This document shows, one piece after another, positions 23,991 through 33,700 of a stretch of DNA of 64,000 nucleotides. This stretch comes from Betaproteobacteria bacterium (GTDB taxonomy: Bacteria; Pseudomonadota; Gammaproteobacteria; Burkholderiales; Burkholderiaceae_C), in the NCBI GenBank assembly GCA_016704535.1, contig JADIZZ010000002.1, forward strand, positions 614,241 to 678,240. The letters are read 5' to 3'. Every line of letters starts with the position of its first letter. The stretch's first letter is position 1. The notes beneath the pieces were generated by a model. That model was given only the letters and a program-made list of their open reading frames with translations, was not told the DNA's origin and searched no databases. The position numbers and the translations under genes are program-made.

Positions 23991-25121
23991 TCAGGCCTTC
24001 TTGGCCGGAGCGCGGAAGTAGTGGTTCCAGGCCATCTTGAAGTCGACCATGTAGTCGTTCTGCCAGGCGCCAGCACGCTGGGCAAAAACGCGCTGGCTTT
24101 CCATCACCTTGGCAAACAGCGGCTGCTCGGCGGACTTGGCCTTGGTGACCTTGTCCCAGGCAGCCAATTGCGCCCGCAGGATCGCGTCGGGTGTCTTGAA
24201 GAAGTTGACCTTGTCCTTGGTCTTCAGCTCGATGTAGTCCTGGCTGTTGCGCTGGATGGCCTTCCACGACATGTCGGCGCTGGCGGCCTGCACGGCGTAG
24301 TCGATGACCGACTTCAGCTCGCCCGGCAGCGCATCGTACTTGCCCTTGTTGAAGAGGATCTCGAACTGCTCGCCACTCTGGTGGAAGCTCTGCAGCATGC
24401 AGTTCTTCACCACGTCGGCAAAGCCCAGCAGGCGATCGGAACTGGCATTGTTGAACTCGGCCGCGTCGATGAGGCCGCGGTCCAGCGCCGGCACGATCTC
24501 GCCGCCGGGCAGCGGGTTCACGGCGGTGCCGAGTTCCTTGAACACGTCGACCGCCAGGCCCACGGTGCGGAACTTCAGGCCCTTCATGTCCTCGACCTTG
24601 GCGATCGGCTTCTTGAACCAGCCCAGCGGCTGCGTCGGCATCGGGCCGTACACGAAGGACACGACGTCGATGTTCAGGCTCTTGTAGATCTCTTCCAGGA
24701 TGGCCTTGCCACCACCGTAGTAGTGCCACGACAGCACCATGTTCGGGTCCATGCCGAAGGCCGGGCCGGAACCCCAGAGCGCCAGCGCGTTGCTCTTGCC
24801 ATAGTGGTAGGCCAGCACGCCGTGGCCGCCGTCGAGCGTGCCCTTGTTGACGGCGTCCAGCAACTGGAAGGCCGGCACCACCGAGCCCGAAGGCAGCACT
24901 TCGATCTTCAGGCGGTTGCCCGCCATGTCGTTCACCTTCTTGGCGAAGTCGTTGGCGTACTCGTGGAAGATGTCCTTGGAGGGCCAGGTGCTCTGGAAGC
25001 GGAAGGACACGGTCTGCGCCGACGACACCATCGGGGTGCCCAGCGCTCCCGCGCCCAGGGCGCCTGCGGTGGCGGACTTCAGGAATCTGCGGCGCGGTGC
25101 CGGCTTCAGGGCTTCGGTCAT
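23991..25121 (-). CDS. TRAP transporter solute-binding protein (DctP family)
   Basis: The 376-aa protein has a twin-arginine type signal (RRRFLKSATAGALGAGAL) and a mature domain with VSFRFQSTWPSKDIFHEYA, KGLKFRTVGLAVDVFKELG and GEIVPALDRGLIDAAEF, as in the DctP subgroup often annotated for mannitol or chloroaromatic compounds. The conserved arginine that holds the substrate carboxylate is probably the one in LKFRTVG. The ATG at 25121 is preceded by GGAGA. It is the first gene of the TRAP operon, divergent from the amidase gene across a 280-bp gap. The amidase may produce or consume the transported acid (inference). Confidence 0.92.
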   Translation of the reverse strand: MTEALKPAPRRRFLKSATAGALGAGALGTPMVSSAQTVSFRFQSTWPSKDIFHEYANDFAKKVNDMAGNRLKIEVLPSGSVVPAFQLLDAVNKGTLDGGHGVLAYHYGKSNALALWGSGPAFGMDPNMVLSWHYYGGGKAILEEIYKSLNIDVVSFVYGPMPTQPLGWFKKPIAKVEDMKGLKFRTVGLAVDVFKELGTAVNPLPGGEIVPALDRGLIDAAEFNNASSDRLLGFADVVKNCMLQSFHQSGEQFEILFNKGKYDALPGELKSVIDYAVQAASADMSWKAIQRNSQDYIELKTKDKVNFFKTPDAILRAQLAAWDKVTKAKSAEQPLFAKVMESQRVFAQRAGAWQNDYMVDFKMAWNHYFRAPAKKA

Positions 25122-25401
25122 GACGATGGGTCTCCGTTGATTTGAGGCTGGGCGTGCCGGGATCGACTGTCGATGCCAACACACCCCGATAGTCTCTCGC
25201 CGGCAAATGGCGTGTGGCAAGTCGGTCTTACCCGAGCTTGCGGCCATGCCGGTCGAAGCTGTTTTGACCCTGCTGCACGCAGTGCAGGGCAATTGGTCTG
25301 GCTTGGGCTCGCTGGCCCGGTGGCGCCGGCGTCGAGCGGCTCTGGAACAATCGCTGGCGGTGCGGCGAAGCGCGCCGGGTTCATTCACGAGGCCTGAGCC
25401 C

Positions 25402-26751
25402 ATGACAACCGAAAACTCCGAACGGCCGGTTCCTGCCCACCTGACCCGCGATCACCTGGCCTCGGGGCGCGTCGACATCGTCGGCTACTGCGAGCAGCGG
25501 CTGGCCGAGGCGAAAGCTGTCGACGCTGCGGTCCACGCCTTCGCCAGCCTCGACGAGCGCGTGATCCGCCTGCAGGCCGAGCGTCTGCAGGCCATGGGCG
25601 CCACGGGTGCGCTGCTGCCTGCGATGTACGGCGTGCCGGTGGCCATCAAGGACATCATCGACACCACCGACTTCCCGACCGCGTGCGGCAGCCCCATTCA
25701 TCAGGGGCGTTATGCCGAGGCCGACGCCACCGTGGTGCGTCGCCTGCGCGCCGCCGGCGCGGTGATCTTCGGCAAGACCGTCACCACCGAATTCGCCACC
25801 TTGCACCCCGGGCCCACGCGCAACCCGCACAACCTGGAACACACGCCCGGCGGTTCGTCCAGCGGTTCGGCCGCTGCGGTGGCGGCCGGCGTCGTGCCGT
25901 TGGCCGTGGGCACGCAGACCAACGGTTCGATGCTGCGGCCGGCGTCGTTCTGCGGCGTCTATGGCTACAAGCCGACGCTGGGGCTGCTGCCACGCACCGG
26001 CGTGTTCCCGCAGTCACCCTCGCTCGACCAGATCGGCGTCTTCGCGCGCTGCATCGAAGACTTGGCCTGGGCGGTCGAGCCGATGTCGGGCGACGACGGC
26101 CACGACAGCGCCAGCCTGGGGCTCGCGCCAAAGCCGCTGCTGTCGGTGTGCTGCAGCGAGCCGCTCGTGACGCCGCGCTTGTGCTTCGTCAAGACGCCGT
26201 GGTGGTCGCAGGTCGACGAGGAAGCGCGCGTGGCCTACGACGGCTTCATCGAGCGCATGCAGGGCCTGGTGACCGTGGTCGACATGCCCGCCATCGCCCT
26301 GCAGACGCCGCAGTGGATCACCACCGTCAACGAGGCCGAGCTCGCCTTTGCGCTGCAGCGCGAGTTTCGGCAGCACGCCGAAGCGCTGAGCCCCGGGCTG
26401 CGCCAGCGGGTGGAGCGCGGCACGGCCATCCCGGTGCTCGATTACCTGAACGCCAAGAGCCGCATGCCCGAAGTGGCCCGCGCCTTCGATGCGCACTTCG
26501 CCGAGTTCGACGCCATCCTCTGCCCGGCCGCGCTGGGCGCGGCGCCCAAGGGCCTGGCCAGCACCGGCAACCCGATCATGCAGACGGTATGGAGTTTCAG
26601 CGGCCTGCCCGCGGTGTCGCTGCCGCTGCTGACACTTTCGAGCGGCATGCCGCTGGGCGTGCAGGCCGTGGCCAGGCGCCACGACGACGCCCGCCTGCTG
26701 CGCACGGCGCGCTGGCTGGTGCGGGAGTACGCTGAACGCGGCCGCGCCTGA
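25402..26751 (+). CDS. Amidase-signature family hydrolase
   Basis: The 449-aa protein carries the Ser-Ser-Lys amidase signature: catalytic Lys83 in AIKDIID, the glycine/serine loop TPGGSSSGSAAAV at about 149-160, and the nucleophile Ser176 in GTQTNGSMLRPASF. It hydrolyses a carbon-nitrogen amide bond; the substrate is unknown. GatA is less likely, since no gatB or gatC is adjacent. I used the ATG at 25402; an open frame continues upstream to 25207 but has no family similarity. The 280-bp gap to the TRAP operon (25122-25401) shows no other gene. Confidence 0.9.
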   Translation: MTTENSERPVPAHLTRDHLASGRVDIVGYCEQRLAEAKAVDAAVHAFASLDERVIRLQAERLQAMGATGALLPAMYGVPVAIKDIIDTTDFPTACGSPIHQGRYAEADATVVRRLRAAGAVIFGKTVTTEFATLHPGPTRNPHNLEHTPGGSSSGSAAAVAAGVVPLAVGTQTNGSMLRPASFCGVYGYKPTLGLLPRTGVFPQSPSLDQIGVFARCIEDLAWAVEPMSGDDGHDSASLGLAPKPLLSVCCSEPLVTPRLCFVKTPWWSQVDEEARVAYDGFIERMQGLVTVVDMPAIALQTPQWITTVNEAELAFALQREFRQHAEALSPGLRQRVERGTAIPVLDYLNAKSRMPEVARAFDAHFAEFDAILCPAALGAAPKGLASTGNPIMQTVWSFSGLPAVSLPLLTLSSGMPLGVQAVARRHDDARLLRTARWLVREYAERGRA

Positions 26752-26777
26752 AGGCGCTGGGCCGTCACCGATTCACT

Positions 26778-27249
26778 TCACGGTCGCCGGCCCTCCACCT
26801 GCACCACCAGCCGCACGCGGTTGGCGACGAAGGGCAGGCCGAAGGTGGCGCCGAAGTCGCTGCTCAGCAGTTCACCCTCGAAGTCGCCGCCGCACACTTG
26901 CACGGGTGGGCCATCGACCCGGTCGGTGCGACAGGCATAGCGCAGCGCCGTCAGCGTCAGCGTCAGCGGCTGGCTCACGCCGCGCCAGATGAATTCGCCC
27001 CGCAGCGGGACCACCCGCGTTCGCCAGGCTGATATCGCCGCGCCCAGCGGCCGGGTCGAGCGTAACGCTGCCGTTCACCGGGCCGATGCGGCCGCGGATC
27101 GTCGAGGTGCCGAAGTGCAGCACCTCGAAGTGCACCCAGATGTGCGCGGGATTGAGTGTGAAGGTCAGTGGCTGCGCCGCAACCGGCAGAGCGGTGGCCA
27201 GCCACAGGGCCAGACCCAGGAGCACGCGCGGCGACACGGTCGGCGTCAT
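26778..27249 (-). pseudogene. Broken YceI-family gene
   Basis: The first frame from the ATG at 27249 gives a signal peptide (LALWLATALPVAAQ) and the YceI start (FTLNPAHIWVHFEVLHFGTS, TIRGRIGPVNGSVTLDP) to about codon 80. The YceI C-terminal half (FIWRGVSQPLTLTLTAL, CGGDFEGELLSSDFGATFG, NRVRLVVQVEGRR) continues in another frame from about 27014 to 26778. Compared with the intact paralogue at 27303-27875, roughly 45 codons are missing at the junction. The deletion is therefore out of frame. The first frame alone would read on to a 125-aa hybrid. It is the third of three tandem YceI genes. Confidence 0.82.
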
Positions 27250-27302
27250 GTAATCACCTTGCCCGACCTGCGCCGCGACCGTGGCCCTTGCGGGCGCCGG
27301 CC

Positions 27303-27875
27303 TTACTGCTTGAACGCTTCCACCTGCACCAGCAGGCGCACGTTGTCGGGCGCGAAGTCGGGCAGGCCATAGCCGATGCCGAAGGCGCTGCGCTGGATCG
27401 TGGCCTCGAAGTCGCCGCCACAGGCCTCGCGCTTGACGAAGGGGTTCATGTAGCAGTTGAAGTTGGTGGCCTTCAAGGTCACGGGCTGGGTCTTGCCCAT
27501 CAGCGTCAGGGTGCCGGCCACGGCGGTGACCTTGTCGCCGCTGAAGCTGAACTGGTTGCCGACGAACTTCGCGGTCGGGAACTTGGCGACGTCGAAGAGA
27601 TCGGCGCTCTTCAGGTGACCGTCGAAAGGCGCCACGCCGGTGTTGACGGACGCCATGTCGATGGTGATCTCGACCTTGCCCGTCTTCGCGGCGCGGTCGA
27701 TGGTCACGCTGCCGTCCTTCTTGTCGAAGCGGCCGCGGATGGTGGACGTGCCGATGTGCAGGATCTCGAAGGACGCGAAGGTGTGCGTCGGGTCGATGGC
27801 ATAGGTGGCGCTCTGGGCGTGTGCGCTGCCGAAGACGGCGGTAAGCAGGGCGGCGGTGATCAGGGTCTTGGTCAT
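27303..27875 (-). CDS. YceI-family periplasmic protein, 190 aa
   Basis: The signal peptide is ITAALLTAVFGSAHAQ; the mature lipocalin-like domain has YAIDPTHTFASFEILHIGTS, VNTGVAPFDGHLKSADLFDV and LTLMGKTQPVTLKATNFNC, all typical of YceI. YceI proteins bind isoprenoid or other hydrophobic ligands. The ATG at 27875 was preferred over an upstream frame start at 27932 because the signal begins there. It follows another YceI gene by 53 bp and a cytochrome b561, like the E. coli yceJ-yceI pair. Confidence 0.92.
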   Translation of the reverse strand: MTKTLITAALLTAVFGSAHAQSATYAIDPTHTFASFEILHIGTSTIRGRFDKKDGSVTIDRAAKTGKVEITIDMASVNTGVAPFDGHLKSADLFDVAKFPTAKFVGNQFSFSGDKVTAVAGTLTLMGKTQPVTLKATNFNCYMNPFVKREACGGDFEATIQRSAFGIGYGLPDFAPDNVRLLVQVEAFKQ

Positions 27876-27928
27876 GGTGGTCGAGGGGTTCGTGATTGAC
27901 GGGGGAAGGGACCGGAAACGGGTGGGGC

Positions 27929-28534
27929 TCACAGCGGCGCCAGGCCGGTGAACTGGAGCTTGAAGCGGATCTGCACCTCATCGGCCAGCAGCGAGGTGTC
28001 GGTCCACTCACCTTCGCCGACCTTGTAGGCCAGACGCTTGATCACGAAGCTGCCGCTGGCGGTGCTGACGAGCGCGGCGCCAGTACCGGCCTGCGTCACC
28101 TGCACCGGTACGCTGACGTCGCGCACGACGCCCTTGATCGTCAGCTTGCCGGCCACGTCGAAGCGGCCCGACCCGGTGGCCTTGATGGCGGTGCTCTGGA
28201 AGCTGGCCTGCGGAAACTTCGCCACGCTCAGCCAGATGGGCTTGGGCACCTCGGCGTCGAGTTCGGCGCTGCCGAAACGGGCGCTGCCGGTGTCGATGCC
28301 GAAGACAACGCTGCCGGTGTCGGGCTTCTTCGGGTCGAGCTTGACCTGCGCCATGAACTTGCCGAATTTGCCTTCCACCGGCACGCCCATCTGGCGCGTC
28401 GTGAAGGCGATTTCGCTGCCGGCAAGTCGAAGCATCGCAAGGCTTGGCTGGGCGAGGGCGGGCTGGACCAGCGCGCCCAGCAGGGCGGCGGCGAGGGTCA
28501 GCGTGAGCAGGAGGCGGGAAGAAATGGGGGACAT
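27929..28534 (-). CDS. YceI-family periplasmic protein, 201 aa
   Basis: The signal peptide is LLLTLTLAAALLGALVQPALAQ. The mature domain is a more divergent YceI: EIAFTTRQMGVPVEGKFGKF, KPIWLSVAKFPQASFQS and AGKLTIKGVVRDVSVPV. The start is the ATG at 28534; a GTG directly before it is an alternative. It is 35 bp downstream of the cytochrome b561 gene. It probably works with that cytochrome as the yceI/yceJ pairing suggests, which is inference. Confidence 0.9.
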   Translation of the reverse strand: MSPISSRLLLTLTLAAALLGALVQPALAQPSLAMLRLAGSEIAFTTRQMGVPVEGKFGKFMAQVKLDPKKPDTGSVVFGIDTGSARFGSAELDAEVPKPIWLSVAKFPQASFQSTAIKATGSGRFDVAGKLTIKGVVRDVSVPVQVTQAGTGAALVSTASGSFVIKRLAYKVGEGEWTDTSLLADEVQIRFKLQFTGLAPL

Positions 28535-28569
28535 CACTCGAACTCGTATTCAGTATTGGCCCGGGCGTG

Positions 28570-29115
28570 TCAGGCACGGCCGGGCTGCATGCGGCGCAGC
28601 AGCCCGTCGCGGTCGATGAGCTGATGCTTCAGCGCGCCGGCCACGTGCAACAGCACGACGGCCGCTAGCCCCTGGGCCAGCCCGCCGTGCCAGGGCTTCA
28701 GCGCCTCGGCCAGCTCACGGTCGACCGGCACGAAGTCGGGCAGCGGCAGCACGCCGAAGAGCATGATGGGAAAGCCCGCCGCCGAGCTGTAGGTCCAGCC
28801 CATCAGCGGCACGGCGAAGAACAGGGCGTAAAGCGCCAGGTGCGCGCCATGCGCGGCGCGGCGCTGCCACGTGGGCATCGGCAGGTGGGCCGGCGGGCGG
28901 TGCGTCAGGCGCCACAGCAGGCGCGCGGCCGACAGCGCCAGGATCAGCACGCCGGCCCACTTATGCCAGTTGTAGAGCTTCAGCCGCGTCGCCGAGAAGG
29001 GCAGGTCGACCATGTAGGTGCCCACCGCGAAGCTGCCGACGATCACCAGCGCCAGCAGCCAGTGCAGGGCGATGGCGGTGCCGGTGTAGCGCGTCGGGTT
29101 GGGGGCCGTGTTCAT
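28570..29115 (-). CDS. Cytochrome b561 family protein
   Basis: The 181-aa protein has four membrane segments (AIALHWLLALVIVGSFAVG, WAGVLILALSAARLLWRL, LALYALFFAVPLMGWTYS, LAQGLAAVVLLHVAGALKH) with the expected b-heme histidines in ALHWLLA, NWHKWAG, KPWHGGLA and LLHVAGALKH. It moves electrons between the quinone pool and periplasmic acceptors. It heads the run of three YceI genes. The ATG at 29115 gives the usual family length. Confidence 0.93.
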   Translation of the reverse strand: MNTAPNPTRYTGTAIALHWLLALVIVGSFAVGTYMVDLPFSATRLKLYNWHKWAGVLILALSAARLLWRLTHRPPAHLPMPTWQRRAAHGAHLALYALFFAVPLMGWTYSSAAGFPIMLFGVLPLPDFVPVDRELAEALKPWHGGLAQGLAAVVLLHVAGALKHQLIDRDGLLRRMQPGRA

Positions 29116-29172
29116 GCTGCAGTGCAGTATCCGGCCCCGCAGCCGGCCCGCCGTTCAAGCCATTTGACCGCG

Positions 29173-30006
29173 TCAGACTGCGCAGGCGAACAGGGCGGCG
29201 CCAATTGCAGCCGCCTCGGCGGGTGCGAAGAGGCCGTGGCGCAGGCCAAAGTCCAGCGTCACAAGTGCGGCGTCGACCGTCATCGTGTCACCGGCGGCCA
29301 GGGCCAGCGCGTCGGCCACGGGCAGAAGGCGGAAGCCGGCGACTTCGCCGTCGTGGTTGTGCGGGGCCCAGTCGGGGGGCAGCGCCAGGTCCCAGGCGTG
29401 CAGGTCTTCGAGCTGGCGACCCTCGGCGATGTCGCGGTGCAGGCGCAGCACGCGGCCGGGTCGCGCGGGCTGCAGCGCCGCGGGCGCCAGGCCGGCTTCT
29501 TCCATCGCTTCGCGCACCAGGGCCTCGAAAGGCGACTGGCCCGCGGGCACGCCACCGCCGACGAGGTTGTCGAAGAGGCCGGGGTCGGTGGGCTTGGTGA
29601 ACGAGCGCTGCGCGATCCACAGCCGTTGCGGCCGGCCATCGGCGCCGGCCACAAATCCGTTGAGGTGGGCGCCCAGCGTCAGCGTGCCCCAGAAGCGCGC
29701 GGCGGCGCGCTCCATCAGTGCCAGCGGTTCGCGCGTATCGCGGTCGAGCAGCGGAAAGCTCTCGTCGCGCCAGGCACGGATCAGGCCCTGCGCGCGCAGC
29801 GCCTTGTGCATCTCGGCGAGTGCGGCGTCGCGGTCCTCGGCGACGAGCGCCACGCCTGCGTCGGCGATGGTCACATGTGCAGGCCAGGCCCGGAGGGCGC
29901 CCAGGTGCGCACGCGACACCGAACCCACGCACCGAGCGGCGACGAAGAAGGGCACACGCGCCGTCGCGTCGGCTGCTTGCGCTGCGGCGACGGCGGGCCA
30001 GCTCAC
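29173..30006 (-). CDS. Nudix hydrolase with DUF4743-like N-terminus
   Basis: The 277-aa protein starts at the GTG overlapping the stop of the VOC gene (GTGA). The N-terminal part (ALVAEDRDAALAEMHKALR, FPLLDRDTREPLALMERAAA) fits the DUF4743 region found before Nudix domains related to eukaryotic thiamine pyrophosphokinase fusions. The Nudix box reads GGGVPAGQ then ALVREAMEEAGL. The REAMEEAG core is intact, but the first Glu of the GX5E part is Gln, so activity is likely but metal binding may differ. Substrate unknown. Confidence 0.85.
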   Translation of the reverse strand: MSWPAVAAAQAADATARVPFFVAARCVGSVSRAHLGALRAWPAHVTIADAGVALVAEDRDAALAEMHKALRAQGLIRAWRDESFPLLDRDTREPLALMERAAARFWGTLTLGAHLNGFVAGADGRPQRLWIAQRSFTKPTDPGLFDNLVGGGVPAGQSPFEALVREAMEEAGLAPAALQPARPGRVLRLHRDIAEGRQLEDLHAWDLALPPDWAPHNHDGEVAGFRLLPVADALALAAGDTMTVDAALVTLDFGLRHGLFAPAEAAAIGAALFACAV

Positions 30007-30737
30007 CGGTCGAGCGGCGTGAACTCGGCGAACGGCTGCTGCGCTTCGGCCAGTTGCGACAGTTTCACGTGTTCGCAGGCGGCGTCGAACTCCGCCCATA
30101 ACGCCTGCACCTCGGGGTGGGCGTGTGCGGCCGTGATCGCTGCAGACGAGGCCCATTCGAAGGCCTCGACCAGCGTGCCGTCGGCGGCCTGCAGCAGGGT
30201 GGGCGCTCGGTCGGTGGCCAAGCCGAGGCGTTGCAGGGTCGGCACGTGTCTGCGCACCATGTCGAGCAGCGCGGCTGCCATGCCTGGCCGCGGGCGGTAG
30301 CAGGCAATCACGGCGCGCGGCGGCGCTTCGTCGTGAACGTGGCCGGCTTCGGCCCCCAGCACCAGGCGGTGGCCGCCGGGCGCCTGCAGCACCATCTCGC
30401 GCAGGCCCCAGGGCTGGTCGGTGGGCGGCTGCAGCACGGTGGCGCCCTGCGCCAAGGCATGGGCGTGCAACGCGTCGATGTCGTGGCCGACGTGCAGGCG
30501 CGTGGCGCCGCAGGGCACGATGGGGCCATCGTGGCGCGACAGGTGGATGTGGATGGGCACGCCCCAGCTCCCGTCGCCGGCCCTCACGCGGCCATGCCGT
30601 GCCACCGGTTCGCCGATGAGGAAGTCCAGTTCGAAGCCGAGCACGCGCACGAACCAGTCTGCCGCGGCGGCCACGTCGGGCACCGGCAGCACCGGCTGCA
30701 AGCCGTGGAGCTGGTGGTGCTTGGCGAGCGCGGCCAT
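30003..30737 (-). CDS. VOC (glyoxalase-like) family protein, 244 aa
   Basis: The N-terminal 120 residues have the vicinal-oxygen-chelate fold pattern (LPVPDVAAAADWFVRVLGFE, WGLREMVLQAPGGHRLVLG), as in glyoxalase or bleomycin-resistance proteins. The C-terminal 110 residues (VIACYRPRPGMAAALLDMV, LVEAFEWASSAAITAAH) resemble an antibiotic-biosynthesis monooxygenase-like ferredoxin fold. It lies 2 bp after the indolepyruvate oxidoreductase gene and overlaps the Nudix gene by four bases, so all three are probably one transcript. Substrate unknown. Confidence 0.82.
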   Translation of the reverse strand: MAALAKHHQLHGLQPVLPVPDVAAAADWFVRVLGFELDFLIGEPVARHGRVRAGDGSWGVPIHIHLSRHDGPIVPCGATRLHVGHDIDALHAHALAQGATVLQPPTDQPWGLREMVLQAPGGHRLVLGAEAGHVHDEAPPRAVIACYRPRPGMAAALLDMVRRHVPTLQRLGLATDRAPTLLQAADGTLVEAFEWASSAAITAAHAHPEVQALWAEFDAACEHVKLSQLAEAQQPFAEFTPLDR

Positions 30738-30739
30738 GA

Positions 30740-33700
30740 TCAGGCGGCTTGCTTCAGCTCACCGGCGCGCCAGCGAGACATCAGCGCATCCCACTTCGGC
30801 CGCGCCGCCTTGAGGTGCCGCTCCTTCACATGGCCGTAACCGCGGATCTCTTCCGGGATGCGCGCGATCTCCACCGCCAGCGCACGGTTGCCGGCGTTCA
30901 AGGTCTGCAGCAATTCGTCGATGCAGGCCCGGTATTCGACGATCAGCGCACGCTCCATCTGCCGCTCTGCACTGCGGCCGAAGAAGTCGAGTGCGCCACC
31001 GCGCAGGCCCTTCATCTTCGTCAGCAGGCCAAAGGCGCTGCGCACCCAGGGCCCGAAAGGCGACTTCAGCGCTTCGCCCTTGTCGTTCTTCTTCGACAGC
31101 CCCGGCGGCGCCAGGTGGTGCACCAGCTTGTAGTCGCCCTCGAACATGCCGGCGACCTTCGCCGTGAAGGCGGCATCGGTGTGCAGGCGTGCCACCTCGT
31201 ACTCGTCCTTGATGGCCATCAGCTTGAAGAGGTAGCGTGCCACGGCCTCGGTCAGCGCGGTGCCGCCGCCCAGCGGCAATTCCGCCGCGCGTACCTGGTC
31301 GACATAGGCCTTGTACGTCGCCGCGTAGGTGGCGTCCTGATAGCCGGTGAGGAAGTCGACGCGTGTCTTCACCATCTCGTCCAGCGACGGCTTCTTGACG
31401 AACTGGATCACCTGCTGCGCCTTGAACAGCGCCTGCACCGCGGCGAGGTCGTGCGCGCAGCGCCGGCCCCACTCGAAGGCCGCCTTGTTGTTGTCGATCT
31501 GCACGCCGTTCAGTTCGATGGCGCGCATCAGCGCGGCATGGCCCAGCGGCACACGCCCCTGCTGCCATGCGTAGCCCAGCATCAGCGGGTTGGTGTAGAT
31601 GCTGTCGCCCAGCAACTGCGTGGCCACGGTTTCGGCGTCGAAGGCGCCGACCAGCGCCTCGCCGACGCTGGCACGCACGGCGGCCTCGCAATTGCCGCCC
31701 GGGAACTTCCAGTCGGGGTTCTTCACGAAGCCCGCCGTCGGGGTGCCGTGGGTGTTCAGCGCCACGAAGGTGCGGCCCTGCTGCATCACCGCCAGCGTGT
31801 ACTTCGACGCGCCGACGATGCTGTCGCAGGCGATGACGAGGTCGGCCTGCGCGGTGTCGACCTTGGTCGTGAAGATGGCCTCGGGGCGGTTGGCGATCTG
31901 GATGTGGCTCCAGGTGGCGCCGCCCTTCTGCGCCAGCCCGCCGGCGTCCTGCGTCACGACGCCCTTGCCTTCCAGGTGCGCGGCCATGCCCAGCAGGCTG
32001 CCGATGGTGATGACACCCGTGCCGCCGACGCCGCCGACCACGATGCCCCAGGCGCGTTCGGCCAGCGGCAGCGTCGGTTCGGGCAGTGGCGGCAGGCCGG
32101 CGAGGTTGCCCTTCTGTTCCTTCTTCGGCTTCTTCAGCTGCCCACCTTCGACGGTGACGAAGCTCGGGCAGAAGCCCTTCACGCAGGAGTAGTCCTTGTT
32201 GCAGCTGTTCTGGTTGATGCGGCGCTTGCGGCCGAATTCGGTTTCCACCGGCTCGACGCTGAGGCAGTTGCTCTGCACCGAACAATCTCCGCAGCCTTCG
32301 CACACCAGCTCGTTGATGATCACGCGCTTCTCGGGGTCGGCCATCTTGCCGCGCTTGCGGCGCCGGCGCTTCTCGGTGGCGCAGGTCTGGTCGTAGATGA
32401 TCGCCGTCACGCCCTTGATTTCGCGGAATTCACGCTGGATGCGGTCGAGTTCGTCGCGGTGGTGCACGGTGACACCGGGCTCCAGGCCGACACCGGCGTA
32501 CTTCAGCGGTTCGTCGGTCACGATCACGAGCTTGACCACGCCCTCGGCGAGCAGGCTCTTCTGGATCTGGATGACGCTGTGGCCCTCGGGGCGTTCACCC
32601 ACCTGCTGGCCGCCGGTCATCGCCACGGCGTCGTTGTAGAGCAGCTTGTAGGTGATGTTCACGCCCGCGGCGATGCTCTGGCGGATGGCCAGGCTGCCGC
32701 TGTGGAAGTAGGTGCCGTCGCCCAGGTTGGCGAAGACGTGCGTGTCCTTGGTGAACGGCGACTGCCCGACCCAGGCCACACCTTCGCCGCCCATCTGGCT
32801 GAAAGTGCTGGTGCTGCGGTCCATCCAGGTGGCCATGTAGTGGCAGCCGATGCCGGCCAGCGCGCGTGAACCCTCGGGCACACGCGTGCTGGTGTTGTGC
32901 GGGCAGCCGCTGCAGAACCAGGGTGCACGCTCGCCGGTGTCGGTTCTCATCGCCGCCAGCTGCGCTTCGCGCGCAGCGATGACGGCCAGGCGCTCGTCCA
33001 TGCGCGCGGCGATGTCGCGTTCGACACCCAGTTTCTTCAGCCGCTTGGCGATGGCCTTGGCGATGATCGCCGGCGTGAGGTCGGCCTTGGCGCGCAGCAG
33101 CCAGTTGTCGGTGGGGTTGGGGCGGCTCCATTCGCCGCCCGCACCGCCTTCACCTTCGGTCTCGTCGAACTTGCCCAGCACGTTCGGGCGCACGTCGGGG
33201 CGCCAGTTGTAGAGCTCTTCCTTGATCTGGTATTCGATGACCTGGCGCTTCTCCTCGACGACCAGGATCTCGTGCAGCCCCTGAGCGAAGTCGCGCGTGA
33301 TGGTGGCGTCCAGCGGCCACACGACGTTGACCTTGTGCAGGCGAACGCCGAGCCGGCGGCAGGTGTCGTCGTCCAGCCCCAGGTCGGCCAGCGCCTGGCG
33401 CGTGTCGTTGTAGGCCTTTCCGCTGGCGATGATGCCGAAGCGGTCGTGGGTGCTGCTGATGATGTTGTGGTTGAGCTTGTTGGCGCGCACATACGCCAGC
33501 ACGGCGTACCACTTGTAGTCCATCAGCCGCGCTTCCTGCTCCAGAGGCGCATCGGGCCAGCGGATGTGCAGGCCGCCGGGAGGCATCGCGAAGTCTTCTG
33601 GCATCACGACCTTCACACGGTCGGGGTCGACGATCACCGACGACGACGACTCGACGACCTCCTGGATCGTCTTCATGCCGCTCCACACGCCGCTGAAACG

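Noticed and set aside
25207..25401. Longer N-terminus for the amidase or a small separate gene
   Set aside because: The frame is open, but the peptide is not amidase-like and lacks a ribosome site; the ATG at 25402 gives the family length.
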